From Undibacterium sp. (lineage in GTDB: Bacteria; Pseudomonadota; Gammaproteobacteria; Burkholderiales; Burkholderiaceae): a DNA stretch of 14,431 bases. The notes below the pieces were generated by a model. That model was not told where the DNA came from. It saw only the letters and a list, made by a program, of their open reading frames with translations, and made no database searches. The stretch is taken from positions 1 to 14,431 of the forward strand of contig JACMRF010000049.1 in assembly GCA_014376575.1 (NCBI GenBank), read 5' to 3'. A program made the translations under genes and the position numbers. Numbering within the stretch: position 1 is the stretch's first letter; the number at the start of each line of letters is the position of its first letter. Shown here piece after piece: positions 7,122 to 14,431 of the stretch.

Positions 7122-7382
7122 GCAGGATATACACGTCAAATAAAACCATGGACGACCGAGGAAGATGAGCGCAAAGCTGCGGCCAAATTGATACTGGGCC
7201 GATATTATCCAGTCGGTACATTTGAATTCATCCACAACGAGTTGGCTGGCATCAACCGACATATTTCAAACATAAATAATGATTTCTTGGCAATTATCCA
7301 GCAACAAGTTCAGACTAACAATGCGGCACTTTATCGTAGTTTACATCGTTGCGATTTTGTTTTCTATTGCTCTACTCTATAG
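7122..7382 (+). pseudogene. Possible remnant of a lost coding sequence (no proper start)
   Basis: An open frame between TGA at 7119 and TAG at 7380 reads like ordinary protein (for example PWTTEEDERKAAAKLILGR, then FEFIHNELAGINRHISNINN). It has no ATG or GTG before the likely protein part, only a TTG at 7188 without a Shine-Dalgarno, and it runs into the start of the next gene in another frame. The 120 bases before it are AT-rich and full of stops. It may be the 3' end of a gene cut by recombination. I do not recognise the family, and chance cannot be excluded. Confidence 0.3.
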
Positions 7383-9774
7383 TTCTGCAAACGATTCACC
7401 GCTGTTGGTACTGCATCGCTGGGGAAGCGGCGAATTATTCCGTTTATTTGGCATATTCTTGTTTCTTTATTTTTTGCAGTATTTATGTAAAATTTTTAAA
7501 GCGACGATTGGTTTTCCGATATTAATTATCATCTTGGCCGTACTGATTCAATTTAATATTGCATCGGTGACCTCGGTAGCTCTGCTTGCATTCACGGCAG
7601 CCGTCATTGGCAGACGGGTAACTTTTGGGTCCCAGTGGTTCGCAAAATCAGATATTGCAATGCATCTAGCAGTAGGCTACTCAATTTTGATAGGAATATT
7701 ACAGGTAACGGCCCATTTTCCCATCAACACTCAGGGTTTATTCACTCTCGCTTCCTTTGCTTTACTTATCCTACTCCACCGAGAAACGACGGGTTTATCG
7801 GCTGATATATTTGAGTGGCTTCGCAAACCCTTTGAGGCCAACATTACCGCCTTCGTGCTACCTGTTGGCGTGGCGCTGAGCATGTTGGTATATGTTGCAA
7901 TGCCTGAGACACATTCAGATGCATTGATCTTGAATCTCGGTATGGCCCACCAGATGCAGGTCAGTGGAATGTGGTCCTTTGCTACTGAGCGATATGCATG
8001 GGCGGATTGGCCGAAAGGGGCCGCATGGTTGCAGGCAGCCCACTATCTACTCGGAGCGGAGGCTGGAGCCAGGTTGTTCAACTGGTTCACTTTGATTGTG
8101 ACATCTCTGCTGGTGTACAGAGAGTCTGTGCGACTAGCGTTTAGCACCTCAAGCACGTCGGTGTCCATAGCGCTCTTTCTCTCGACTCCAGTAGCCTTTT
8201 GGTGCGCTTTTGTGTTGTTTGACGACGCAGTATTTGGGTTATTCGTAACAGCGGCGATCATCGCAGCTGTAAATTCCTCTGCGATCTTTACCCCACGTGG
8301 AGTATTTGTAACTCTTCTGCTTTGCTCAGCAGCGATGGCAACCAAAATCACTGGTTTAGTCATCATGCCAGTAATAGCTACAGTTTATGTTTTGCGCTTT
8401 TTACTAAATAGAGCCGCGATCTGGAGACGCTTAACTGGGCGGAATTTTATACGATACATTTGGACTTTGATGCCCATTTTGGCAATCGGCGCTATCCCTT
8501 ACTTGGTCTCTTACGTCAAGACCGGAAACCCAGTTCTCCCCCTCTATAACGACATCTTCAAGTCTGAAAACTTCCCTGTAGAGCGTTTCCAGGATTTGCG
8601 TTGGAATGCGCCGCTTGGCTGGGATGCTGTGTTCAAGATGGCCGCTAACACTTCGAAATTTATGGAAGGTGGAAACTGGACTTTCGGTGTTCAACACGCC
8701 TTGTTTTTGATTCCAGTGGCAGTTGAGCTATTCCTGCGCCGTAAAAATATCGCGGTTCTTCAATATGGGTTGGCTATCGTTGTTTGTTTTATTTTAATTT
8801 TTTTTCAAGTGCGCTATGTGCGTTATCTTTATCCTATATTCCCAGTATATACGATATTGCTGGCTAGCTTCCTTCATAGAGTACGCACTGATGGCCTTGT
8901 TAGATCTATTATTGTTATTACTTCAATTTTTGCAATTATTATAAATTTAATAAATGTTAAGTCACTTAACATGTACTATGGCTTTGATTTAAAGACATTG
9001 TCGCCAGTAGATGCAAGAAAATTCATAGACTATTTTGAAAAATCATTAAATGAAACGATCAATTTAGAATACGGTGCCGCAGCTAGAGTTCTTTATCTCC
9101 ATCGACCTTATAGTGCTGGTTTAGATGGAGTGGCGTTTATCTATCATTGGTCTTCACCTTTAATTCGCGGGGCTTTTGATAACATAAAAAATGAAGCTGA
9201 AGCAATTCAGGCCATAAGAAGATTTGGTATTACTCACATTATTATTGACGCTGAAATTGTGAAATCTGTGTCGACGCCGTTCACTCAATCAATTGGCACA
9301 TTTGCCCGAATGCAGAGACAGCAGGGAACTGCTCAGTTATGGAAAGTAGACACAACATTTGTAATTTCAAATGAAACTGTAAAACTTAATAATAAAAATG
9401 TTAAAGACCTATTGCTGATTGGTTGGCGTGAACCTGAATCCTGGGGTGCATGGGCATATGGAGAGTCAGCACGAATAACTGCGCATCTTGTGAATCGTGC
9501 TATTGAAAGTCCTGTTCATATCAGAGCGCTTGCTATGCCCTACGCTCCAAAAAACAGAACGGATGACATCAACGTAGAAATTAGTGTAAACGGTAAAGTT
9601 ATTGAAGAAATAGCTTTGCATCCACAGCAGGAACAGAAAGAACTCAGTTTTAACGTGCCAGCATCCTTGCTGAGAAATTCTGATGTTCTTAATATTGATT
9701 TTATTTTTTCGAAAGCCTTTGATTCATCGCAGTTGCAACTCGGCTTTTCTGAGATTAGCTATCAATACAAATAG
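7279..9774 (+). CDS. Large GT-C-like membrane glycosyltransferase with C-terminal beta-rich domain
   Basis: An 831-residue inner-membrane protein with about a dozen hydrophobic segments between residues 15 and 560 and a soluble C-terminal part of about 270 residues. Layout and the acidic residues in the first large loop (PETHSDALILNL, 209-220) resemble GT-C enzymes that use polyprenyl-phosphate sugars, such as the GT39/ArnT-like group; no exact family is recognised. The C-terminal 710-831 region is beta-rich and opens with GWREPESWGAWAYGESA (715-731), a module form also seen in the two preceding glycosyltransferases. ATG 7321 (residue 15, MRHFIVVYIV) is an alternative start just before the first membrane segment; neither start has a good Shine-Dalgarno. 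The likely donor is the lipid-linked sugar made by the DPM1-like protein downstream. Confidence 0.75.
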   Translation: MISWQLSSNKFRLTMRHFIVVYIVAILFSIALLYSSANDSPLLVLHRWGSGELFRLFGIFLFLYFLQYLCKIFKATIGFPILIIILAVLIQFNIASVTSVALLAFTAAVIGRRVTFGSQWFAKSDIAMHLAVGYSILIGILQVTAHFPINTQGLFTLASFALLILLHRETTGLSADIFEWLRKPFEANITAFVLPVGVALSMLVYVAMPETHSDALILNLGMAHQMQVSGMWSFATERYAWADWPKGAAWLQAAHYLLGAEAGARLFNWFTLIVTSLLVYRESVRLAFSTSSTSVSIALFLSTPVAFWCAFVLFDDAVFGLFVTAAIIAAVNSSAIFTPRGVFVTLLLCSAAMATKITGLVIMPVIATVYVLRFLLNRAAIWRRLTGRNFIRYIWTLMPILAIGAIPYLVSYVKTGNPVLPLYNDIFKSENFPVERFQDLRWNAPLGWDAVFKMAANTSKFMEGGNWTFGVQHALFLIPVAVELFLRRKNIAVLQYGLAIVVCFILIFFQVRYVRYLYPIFPVYTILLASFLHRVRTDGLVRSIIVITSIFAIIINLINVKSLNMYYGFDLKTLSPVDARKFIDYFEKSLNETINLEYGAAARVLYLHRPYSAGLDGVAFIYHWSSPLIRGAFDNIKNEAEAIQAIRRFGITHIIIDAEIVKSVSTPFTQSIGTFARMQRQQGTAQLWKVDTTFVISNETVKLNNKNVKDLLLIGWREPESWGAWAYGESARITAHLVNRAIESPVHIRALAMPYAPKNRTDDINVEISVNGKVIEEIALHPQQEQKELSFNVPASLLRNSDVLNIDFIFSKAFDSSQLQLGFSEISYQYK

Positions 9775-9942
9775 TAAACTAATTACTGGTTTTGATGTGA
9801 ATTTTCGAAAACTTTTCTTCTAAAGAGGTTGTACATTGTGTTGATTTTCAGGAGACTTACAAGAATCTGTTTCAAATGAGTAATTGTGTTCACCAAGGAT
9901 TTCAGTGCTCAATAAAAGTTGGATGTTTTTTAGAGAAATCGT

Positions 9943-10968
9943 ATGACATATTCGTATATTAAAGACAATCGGAAAATTGCTGTTGTTATTCCGAGCTATC
10001 GGGTTGTCAAGCATATCTTGGGCGTAATCTCTGAGATTGGCCCCGAGGTATGGCGTATCTATGTGGTTGACGACAAGTGTCCTGATGGATCAGGTAACTA
10101 CGTTGAAGAAAACTGCATGGATCAGCGCGTTATTGTGCTGCGTCACGAAGCTAACCTAGGTGTTGGGGGCGCCGTAATGACCGGCTACCGTGCTGCAATT
10201 TTTGATGGGGCAAAAATCATCGTCAAAGTTGATGGTGACGGGCAGATGGACCCAAGCCTTATTTCCAGCTTCGTTGAACCCATCTTGGCAGGAGAGGCGG
10301 ACTACACCAAGGGAAACCGCTTTTTCGATCTTGAAGAAATTCGTGCTATGCCAGGGATGCGCTTATTTGGCAATGCCGTGCTGTCATTTATGACTAAATT
10401 TTCATCTGGATATTGGGATCTGTTTGATCCTACCAATGGATACACGGCGATCCATGCCGACATTGCGTGCCATTTACCATTTAAAAAAATAAGCCAACGT
10501 TATTTTTTCGAAACCGATATGTTATTTCGACTAAATATATTGCGCGCAGTAGTGGTTGATGTTCCCATGGATGCCAAGTACAGCGACGAAGTGAGCAACT
10601 TGCGCATTTCGAGAATCATGGGTGAGTTTCTCTTAAAACATAGTCGAAATTTCTTGAAGAGAATTTTTTATAACTATTATCTTCGCGATCTGTCTTTGGC
10701 ATCCATAGAGCTGCCAGTTGGCTTGGTGTTGCTTCTTACTGGTACAGGTTTTGGTTTGTACCATTGGTTTGAATCTGCTCATGTCGGTGTTGCAACACCC
10801 GCTGGTACGGTCATGTTGGCAGCATTGCCTATATTGATGGGGACGCAGTTGGTGTTGGCTTTTCTGGGGTTCGATATTGCGAATATTCCAAGACGTGTGC
10901 GCCATTCGCGCATTCTATCTAATAATATGTCGGCTTACAAAAGTCGATATTCAAATAATTTAAGTTAG
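9943..10968 (+). CDS. Polyprenyl-phosphate glycosyltransferase (DPM1/GtrB-like GT2)
   Basis: A 341-residue GT2 protein that probably moves a sugar from a nucleotide donor to undecaprenyl phosphate at the cytosolic face. Visible motifs are AVVIPSYR (13-20), VVDDKCPDGS (41-50), NLGVGGAVMTGY (71-82), the metal-binding DGDGQMD (97-103), DPTNGYTAIH (162-171) and FETDMLFRL (189-197). Two C-terminal membrane segments at about 256-275 and 286-308 match the GtrB-like arrangement. The 168 bases before it are AT-rich; the Shine-Dalgarno is weak (AGAGAAA), and no clear promoter was found. It lies between a GT-C-like membrane protein and a GtrA-family protein, which supports a flipped lipid-linked sugar route. 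The sugar transferred is not deducible. Confidence 0.88.
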   Translation: MTYSYIKDNRKIAVVIPSYRVVKHILGVISEIGPEVWRIYVVDDKCPDGSGNYVEENCMDQRVIVLRHEANLGVGGAVMTGYRAAIFDGAKIIVKVDGDGQMDPSLISSFVEPILAGEADYTKGNRFFDLEEIRAMPGMRLFGNAVLSFMTKFSSGYWDLFDPTNGYTAIHADIACHLPFKKISQRYFFETDMLFRLNILRAVVVDVPMDAKYSDEVSNLRISRIMGEFLLKHSRNFLKRIFYNYYLRDLSLASIELPVGLVLLLTGTGFGLYHWFESAHVGVATPAGTVMLAALPILMGTQLVLAFLGFDIANIPRRVRHSRILSNNMSAYKSRYSNNLS

Positions 10969-10970
10969 AT

Positions 10971-11540
10971 ATGGAGTATTTAAGGTTCCTGATGGGTAAG
11001 GCTCACCATTATTCTCTTTCCCTGATCATTAGATTGGAGTTTGAATCTTTAATCATGGGGTTGTTGTCAGTCGTTCCAACTGTTTTTGGCGTTTTTTTGC
11101 GAGCCACTGCTAGTAAATTTTTTTTCAAAAAAATAGATGGATTTCCTTGGCTCCAACCCCGTGTCACTATCATTCATTCCGAAAGAATAGTTGCTGGGAC
11201 ACATCTTGGCATCAATACCGGTACTTATATAAATGGTGTGGGTGGTATTGAATTTGGAAATAATGTATTAATAGGCAGCAATGTCACAATTTCCTCCGGC
11301 GAGCACCCCATTGATGGCGTGTCCCCTCCCATATTCTCACGTGTCGTAACACCCAAGAAAATCGTGATACTTGATGATGTATGGATAGGTGCAGGCGCAG
11401 TCATCATGCCGGGCATCACCTTGGCAAAAGGGTCTGTTATAGGTGCTAACGCCGTCGTCACAAAAGATACTGAAGAGTATGCTGTTTACGTTGGTGTGCC
11501 AGCTAAAAAAATAAGAAACAGGCAAGATGAACCCAAATGA
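10971..11540 (+). CDS. Left-handed beta-helix (hexapeptide) acyltransferase
   Basis: A 189-residue protein of the WbbJ/CysE-like hexapeptide acyltransferase group, probably acetylating a sugar of the polysaccharide or its precursor. Hexapeptide-type turns run from about residue 73 to 165, for example GIEFGNNVLIGSNVTIS (92-108), IVILDDVWIGAGAVIMPG (131-148) and GSVIGANAVV (154-163), ending in YVGVPAKKI. H112 in SSGEHPID is at the usual catalytic His position. The N-terminal 50 residues are hydrophobic and may touch the membrane. The ATG at 10971 follows the previous stop by 2 bases. ATG 10992 (182 residues) has a better Shine-Dalgarno (TAAGG at 10981-10985) and may be the true start. Acyl group and acceptor are unknown. 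Confidence 0.9.
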   Translation: MEYLRFLMGKAHHYSLSLIIRLEFESLIMGLLSVVPTVFGVFLRATASKFFFKKIDGFPWLQPRVTIIHSERIVAGTHLGINTGTYINGVGGIEFGNNVLIGSNVTISSGEHPIDGVSPPIFSRVVTPKKIVILDDVWIGAGAVIMPGITLAKGSVIGANAVVTKDTEEYAVYVGVPAKKIRNRQDEPK

Positions 11541-11581
11541 AAACTATTTTTACCTTCAGTTTAAATGAGTATGGGTAATTA

Positions 11582-11962
11582 ATGAGCATGAAATTCCTCA
11601 GATATGCCTTAGTTGCAGGAATCGCCTATGGTATTGACTTTGGCGGATTTATTCTTTTATTGAATATTGGATACTCACCTTTCTGGGCTAATACACTTAT
11701 TAAGGTAGTCGCCGCCATTTTTGGTTTTTTTTCCCATCGCTATTTTACGTACTTAATCAAGGTGCGTAATGGTATGGGAAAAGATGCCATTCGTTATTTC
11801 GGTTTAGCCTTGTTTTACACTCCAACTTCTTCAATATTGCTTTATGGTATTATGCTAATAATTTCAAATCCTATTTATGCAAAAGTAATATCGGATATTT
11901 CCCTTTTTATATTGATGTTTTGGATAACGTCAAGGTTTACATTTGTAAAAGCAAAAATATAA
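11582..11962 (+). CDS. GtrA-family membrane protein (putative lipid-linked sugar flippase)
   Basis: A 126-residue, four-segment membrane protein (about residues 6-28, 35-50, 71-92 and 98-116) of the GtrA/DPMS family, typical in length. The FFSHRYFTY block (49-57) after the second segment and the closing ITSRFTFVK (115-123) are family features. GtrA proteins are proposed to flip undecaprenyl-phosphate sugars made by GtrB-type enzymes, one of which lies two genes upstream. ATG 11588 is an alternative start two codons in. About 100 AT-rich bases without a clear terminator separate it from the next gene. Confidence 0.88.
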   Translation: MSMKFLRYALVAGIAYGIDFGGFILLLNIGYSPFWANTLIKVVAAIFGFFSHRYFTYLIKVRNGMGKDAIRYFGLALFYTPTSSILLYGIMLIISNPIYAKVISDISLFILMFWITSRFTFVKAKI

Positions 11963-12074
11963 TTTGGCAATCATCCGCTAAGCGCTTACCTATGAAATTT
12001 TCACGTGCAATTTTTAATAATTACGTTTCGAGCGACCGCTTCTATTTTTTATTTCCACATAATAAATGTGTTGT

Positions 12075-13358
12075 ATGAAGATTGTTATTACTGGCGTCAC
12101 AGGTTATATTGGTACACGCCTGACATCTTTGGTATTGACGCGTGGACACGACGTTGTAATAGCGTCCCGTCAACGACCTTCGTTTTCCCATAACCCTTGG
12201 CTATTTTTTGATTTGGCATCTGCCAAATCGATCGTATTACCTATCGGGACTGATGCAGTCATGCATCTTGCGGCTAACACCCAACACACACATGACTTTG
12301 ATGAGCAGCACGGAGTAACCGCCGCTAAAAAATTAATTCAATCAGCAAAGGTAGCAGGTGCCAAATTTATTTTTGTATCCAGTCAAACAGCAAGGGCGGA
12401 TGCGCCCACAGCTTATGGCCGAACCAAATGGCGCATTGAGCAAGCAGTATTGTCTTCTGGCGGCTGGGTGGTGCGACCCGGCCAGGTCTATGGAGGTCCG
12501 CTACGGGGCTTGTTTGGCACGTTGGCGCTGACCGTCAGGCAATTACTGCTGCTTCCCGCGTTCATGCCTGCCCCACGGGTTCAGCCAATTCATGTCGACG
12601 ATCTCGCTGAGGGGTTGCTGCGCATTATCGAGCGAGGTGATGTTCCGCCCACTGTGTACTGTCTAGCTGCGTCTGAGCCGGTTTCTTTCGCTCAATTTAT
12701 GGGTGAGATGGCCCAGTCGCGGCTTCGTTGCTGGCGCGGCTTTATACCACTCCCCGTTGTTTTCATCTACGCTCTGGGTAAAAAACTGCGAACTAAGCTG
12801 GGGTTGGAGCGCTTGCGTTCACTTTTTGATTTGCCTGTCATGGCCACCGCAGCTGATTTGAAGCAACTTGGGCTGATGCTGCGCCCCTTACGCTCGGGTA
12901 TGCATCCATCTGGTGATGACCGAAGACGATGTGTGCTGCAAGAAGGTACTGCCTTGCTAACGTATGTATTGAAAGTTGCACCCGGCAGCGCGTTGTTGCG
13001 CCGTTATGTTCGCGTCATTGAACGGGTGCGCGGTGGGCTAGCAGTGGGATTACCTCAATGGTTGATGAACTATCCAGTTGCTTTGTCTATGCTTGACGTG
13101 TCTGCGTGGGCTGATGCTATGGTGGGTGCCGACTATGAATGGCGGTTAGATGCTGCGACTTTGTTGGCTGAGGCCACTCCATTGGGGTCTGATCGTTTTC
13201 TCGGTGTCGGAAAAAGGTTAGAGCGTCAACGTGGCGCACTGGGCAGTTTGATCGCAATCACGAATGCAGTTGCGAACGAGGTGTTGTGGCGCCTGTTACG
13301 AGTGCTTATGCTCCCATTAGTTCGCCTGACTTTATCCCGTACAAAAGGCGTTTTATGA
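12075..13358 (+). CDS. NAD-dependent epimerase/dehydratase-like protein with C-terminal extension
   Basis: Start chosen at ATG 12075 (427 residues, MKIVITGVTGYIG), which puts the Rossmann strand at the N-terminus; ATG 12066 adds three residues. Neither has a Shine-Dalgarno. The extended SDR fold shows GVTGYIG (7-13), D46, HLAANT (64-69), SS (102-103), catalytic Y114-x3-K118 in YGRTK, RPGQVYGG (134-141) and IHVDDLAEG (172-180). Residues about 265-427 are an extra part with GMHPSGDDRRR (275-285) and a hydrophobic end, which I do not recognise as a named domain. It may modify a nucleotide- or lipid-linked sugar. It overlaps the following FAD oxidoreductase by ATGA, so the two are probably made together. 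GC rises from about 40-50% in the first 350 bases to near 58% after about 12420. Confidence 0.85.
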   Translation: MKIVITGVTGYIGTRLTSLVLTRGHDVVIASRQRPSFSHNPWLFFDLASAKSIVLPIGTDAVMHLAANTQHTHDFDEQHGVTAAKKLIQSAKVAGAKFIFVSSQTARADAPTAYGRTKWRIEQAVLSSGGWVVRPGQVYGGPLRGLFGTLALTVRQLLLLPAFMPAPRVQPIHVDDLAEGLLRIIERGDVPPTVYCLAASEPVSFAQFMGEMAQSRLRCWRGFIPLPVVFIYALGKKLRTKLGLERLRSLFDLPVMATAADLKQLGLMLRPLRSGMHPSGDDRRRCVLQEGTALLTYVLKVAPGSALLRRYVRVIERVRGGLAVGLPQWLMNYPVALSMLDVSAWADAMVGADYEWRLDAATLLAEATPLGSDRFLGVGKRLERQRGALGSLIAITNAVANEVLWRLLRVLMLPLVRLTLSRTKGVL

Positions 13359-14431
13359 CCCCGGATTTCGACGTCATCATCGTTGGCAGCGGCCCGGCAG
13401 GTGTGTCAGCGGCATTTCCGCTTGTTGAGGCTGGGCTGCGCGTCCTCATGGTCGATGGTGGTCAAAAGCCTGGTATCGAGCCACCAACGGCAGAATTTTT
13501 GTCGGCACGTGCCAATGAGCCCGAGCAATGGAAGTGGATGGTGGGCGAGAATTTTCACGCGCTGAATATGCGCGATGCGGTGTCGCCAAAATTGCGCGCA
13601 CCACCGCATGCCTATGCATTTGAAGGGTTTGAGCGTAGCAACAAAATAGTTGGCCAAGATTTCATCACGGTCGGTTCGCTGGCAACCGGTGGTCTCTCCA
13701 ATTCATGGGGTTGTGGGGTGGCGCACTTTTCGGCGAGCGAACTGGCTGCGTTCCCGTTTCCTGCCGCTGAGCTGGAGTTGTCTTATGCCACGGTTAGCCG
13801 ACGCATGGGTATCAGCGGCCGCGCTGACGACGACTTGTCTGGCTACTTTGGCCTGGATAACTTTTTACAGCCGCCTATACCCATGGATGCATTGCACACA
13901 AGCATGTCGCAGCGGTACGAGGGGCAGAGAAAGAAACTGCATGCGCAAGGTTTCAGGCTGGGCCGGTCAAGGGTTGCCGCCCTGAGTCAGGACATGGCGG
14001 GGCGACAAGCCTGTAATTTGTCGGGTAACTGCCTATGGGGGTGTCAGCGGCGGTCGCTGTATTCTGCGATAGACGATCTGCCAGCACTGCGGAAGCATGA
14101 GAATTTCCGCGAATTTTCCGGCTTTGTTGTGGATGCCTTGACGCGTAGCGATGACATTTGGCGCGTTGGTGGCACCAACATGAAAGATAACAAGCAACAA
14201 TTCATTACTGCCAGTCGAGTCATTCTGGCCGCCGGCACTCTGGCGACCACCCGGATCGTGTTAAATACATTGAATCACCAGCGTCCGGTTCCCTTGCTGT
14301 CATGCCCAACAGCTGAGTTTCTGCTGTGGCTTCCTCGACAATTGGGTGCGCAAAGAATGCCTGGCTTTGGACTTGGACAGCTGTCTTTTACGATGGCGCT
14401 TCAAAAGAACATAACGGCTTTTGGCTCTATG
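13355..14431 (+). CDS. GMC-type FAD-dependent oxidoreductase (3' end beyond the window)
   Basis: A frame open from ATG 13355 to the last base (359 codons, no stop), so the gene is cut by the window edge. The N-terminal FAD-binding motif is DVIIVGSGPAGVSAAFPL (6-23) with acidic D34 at the end of the second strand. GGLSNSWGCGV (112-122) resembles the GG-S--WGG segment of GMC oxidoreductases, and VILAAGTLATTRIVLN (289-304) is the second dinucleotide-fold motif. A cysteine group C220-x5-C226-x3-C230 precedes a conserved-looking RRSLYSA. Such proteins oxidise alcohols or sugar hydroxyls. Pairing with the epimerase-like gene through a 4-base overlap suggests both act on the same sugar; the substrate is unknown. 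Confidence 0.88.
   Translation, partial: MTPDFDVIIVGSGPAGVSAAFPLVEAGLRVLMVDGGQKPGIEPPTAEFLSARANEPEQWKWMVGENFHALNMRDAVSPKLRAPPHAYAFEGFERSNKIVGQDFITVGSLATGGLSNSWGCGVAHFSASELAAFPFPAAELELSYATVSRRMGISGRADDDLSGYFGLDNFLQPPIPMDALHTSMSQRYEGQRKKLHAQGFRLGRSRVAALSQDMAGRQACNLSGNCLWGCQRRSLYSAIDDLPALRKHENFREFSGFVVDALTRSDDIWRVGGTNMKDNKQQFITASRVILAAGTLATTRIVLNTLNHQRPVPLLSCPTAEFLLWLPRQLGAQRMPGFGLGQLSFTMALQKNITAFGSM

Noticed and set aside
9775..9942. Possible promoter before the DPM1-like gene (TTGTGT at 9884-9889)
   Set aside because: The best -10-like sequence (CAATAA at 9910-9915) is 20 bases away, and the whole gap is AT-rich, so matches are expected by chance.
11979..11988. Perfect 10-base palindrome TAAGCGCTTA after the GtrA-like gene
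   Set aside because: Short, single copy, no T run and no pairing beyond ten bases; a chance palindrome or minor protein site cannot be told apart.
539..14431. Attachment-site duplication of the tRNA-Ser 3' end, transposases, or a CRISPR array
   Set aside because: No second copy of the tRNA end, no transposase or integrase motifs and no regularly spaced repeats were seen; the only tandem repeat is within the coding region at 3837-4067.

Overview
The window looks like a chromosomal stretch from a proteobacterium, most likely a betaproteobacterium. The basis is the style of the QueD-like gene, the tRNA-Ser with its encoded CCA, and the widespread CTCCGGGAG-type repeat; the lineage is an inference and could not be checked. 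It holds the edge and interior of a cell-surface polysaccharide (O-antigen-like) locus. Nearly everything lies on the + strand.

Left edge (1-860): a small zinc-dependent pterin-synthase-like gene (31-396), then a strong promoter and tRNA-Ser(UGA) (451-538). About 320 bases without a convincing gene follow, containing an 11-C run and a terminator-like hairpin just before the surface-polysaccharide genes.

Export and chain-end block (861-7000): wzm and wzt encode an ABC transporter for undecaprenyl-linked polysaccharide. wzt overlaps wzm by 11 bases and carries a dispersed repeat in its 5' coding end. Overlapping wzt by ATGA is a 780-residue fusion of methyltransferase, 33-residue-repeat coiled coil and GT-A glycosyltransferase. 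A GT-B (GT4) glycosyltransferase follows 5 bases later. The methyltransferase plus coiled coil next to a Wzt with a C-terminal beta-sandwich recalls chain-terminator/ruler systems such as WbdD of E. coli O9a.

Middle block (7001-11962), AT-richer: a possible gene remnant, a large GT-C-like membrane protein with a C-terminal beta-rich domain, a polyprenyl-phosphate glycosyltransferase of the DPM1/GtrB type, a left-handed beta-helix acyltransferase and a GtrA-family membrane protein. The DPM1/GtrB-like, GtrA-like and GT-C-like proteins fit a route in which a sugar is loaded on undecaprenyl phosphate, flipped, and transferred outside the inner membrane.

Right edge (12075-14431): a two-part NAD-dependent epimerase-like protein and, overlapping it by ATGA, a GMC-type FAD oxidoreductase that runs off the window.

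Main points for a second look: the methyltransferase/coiled-coil/GT fusion; a similar G-x(4)-E...W..G..A module in three consecutive glycosyltransferases of different folds, with a base-composition jump around it in two of them; the repeat inside wzt; and the QueD-like protein that keeps its zinc ligands but lacks the usual catalytic cysteine.
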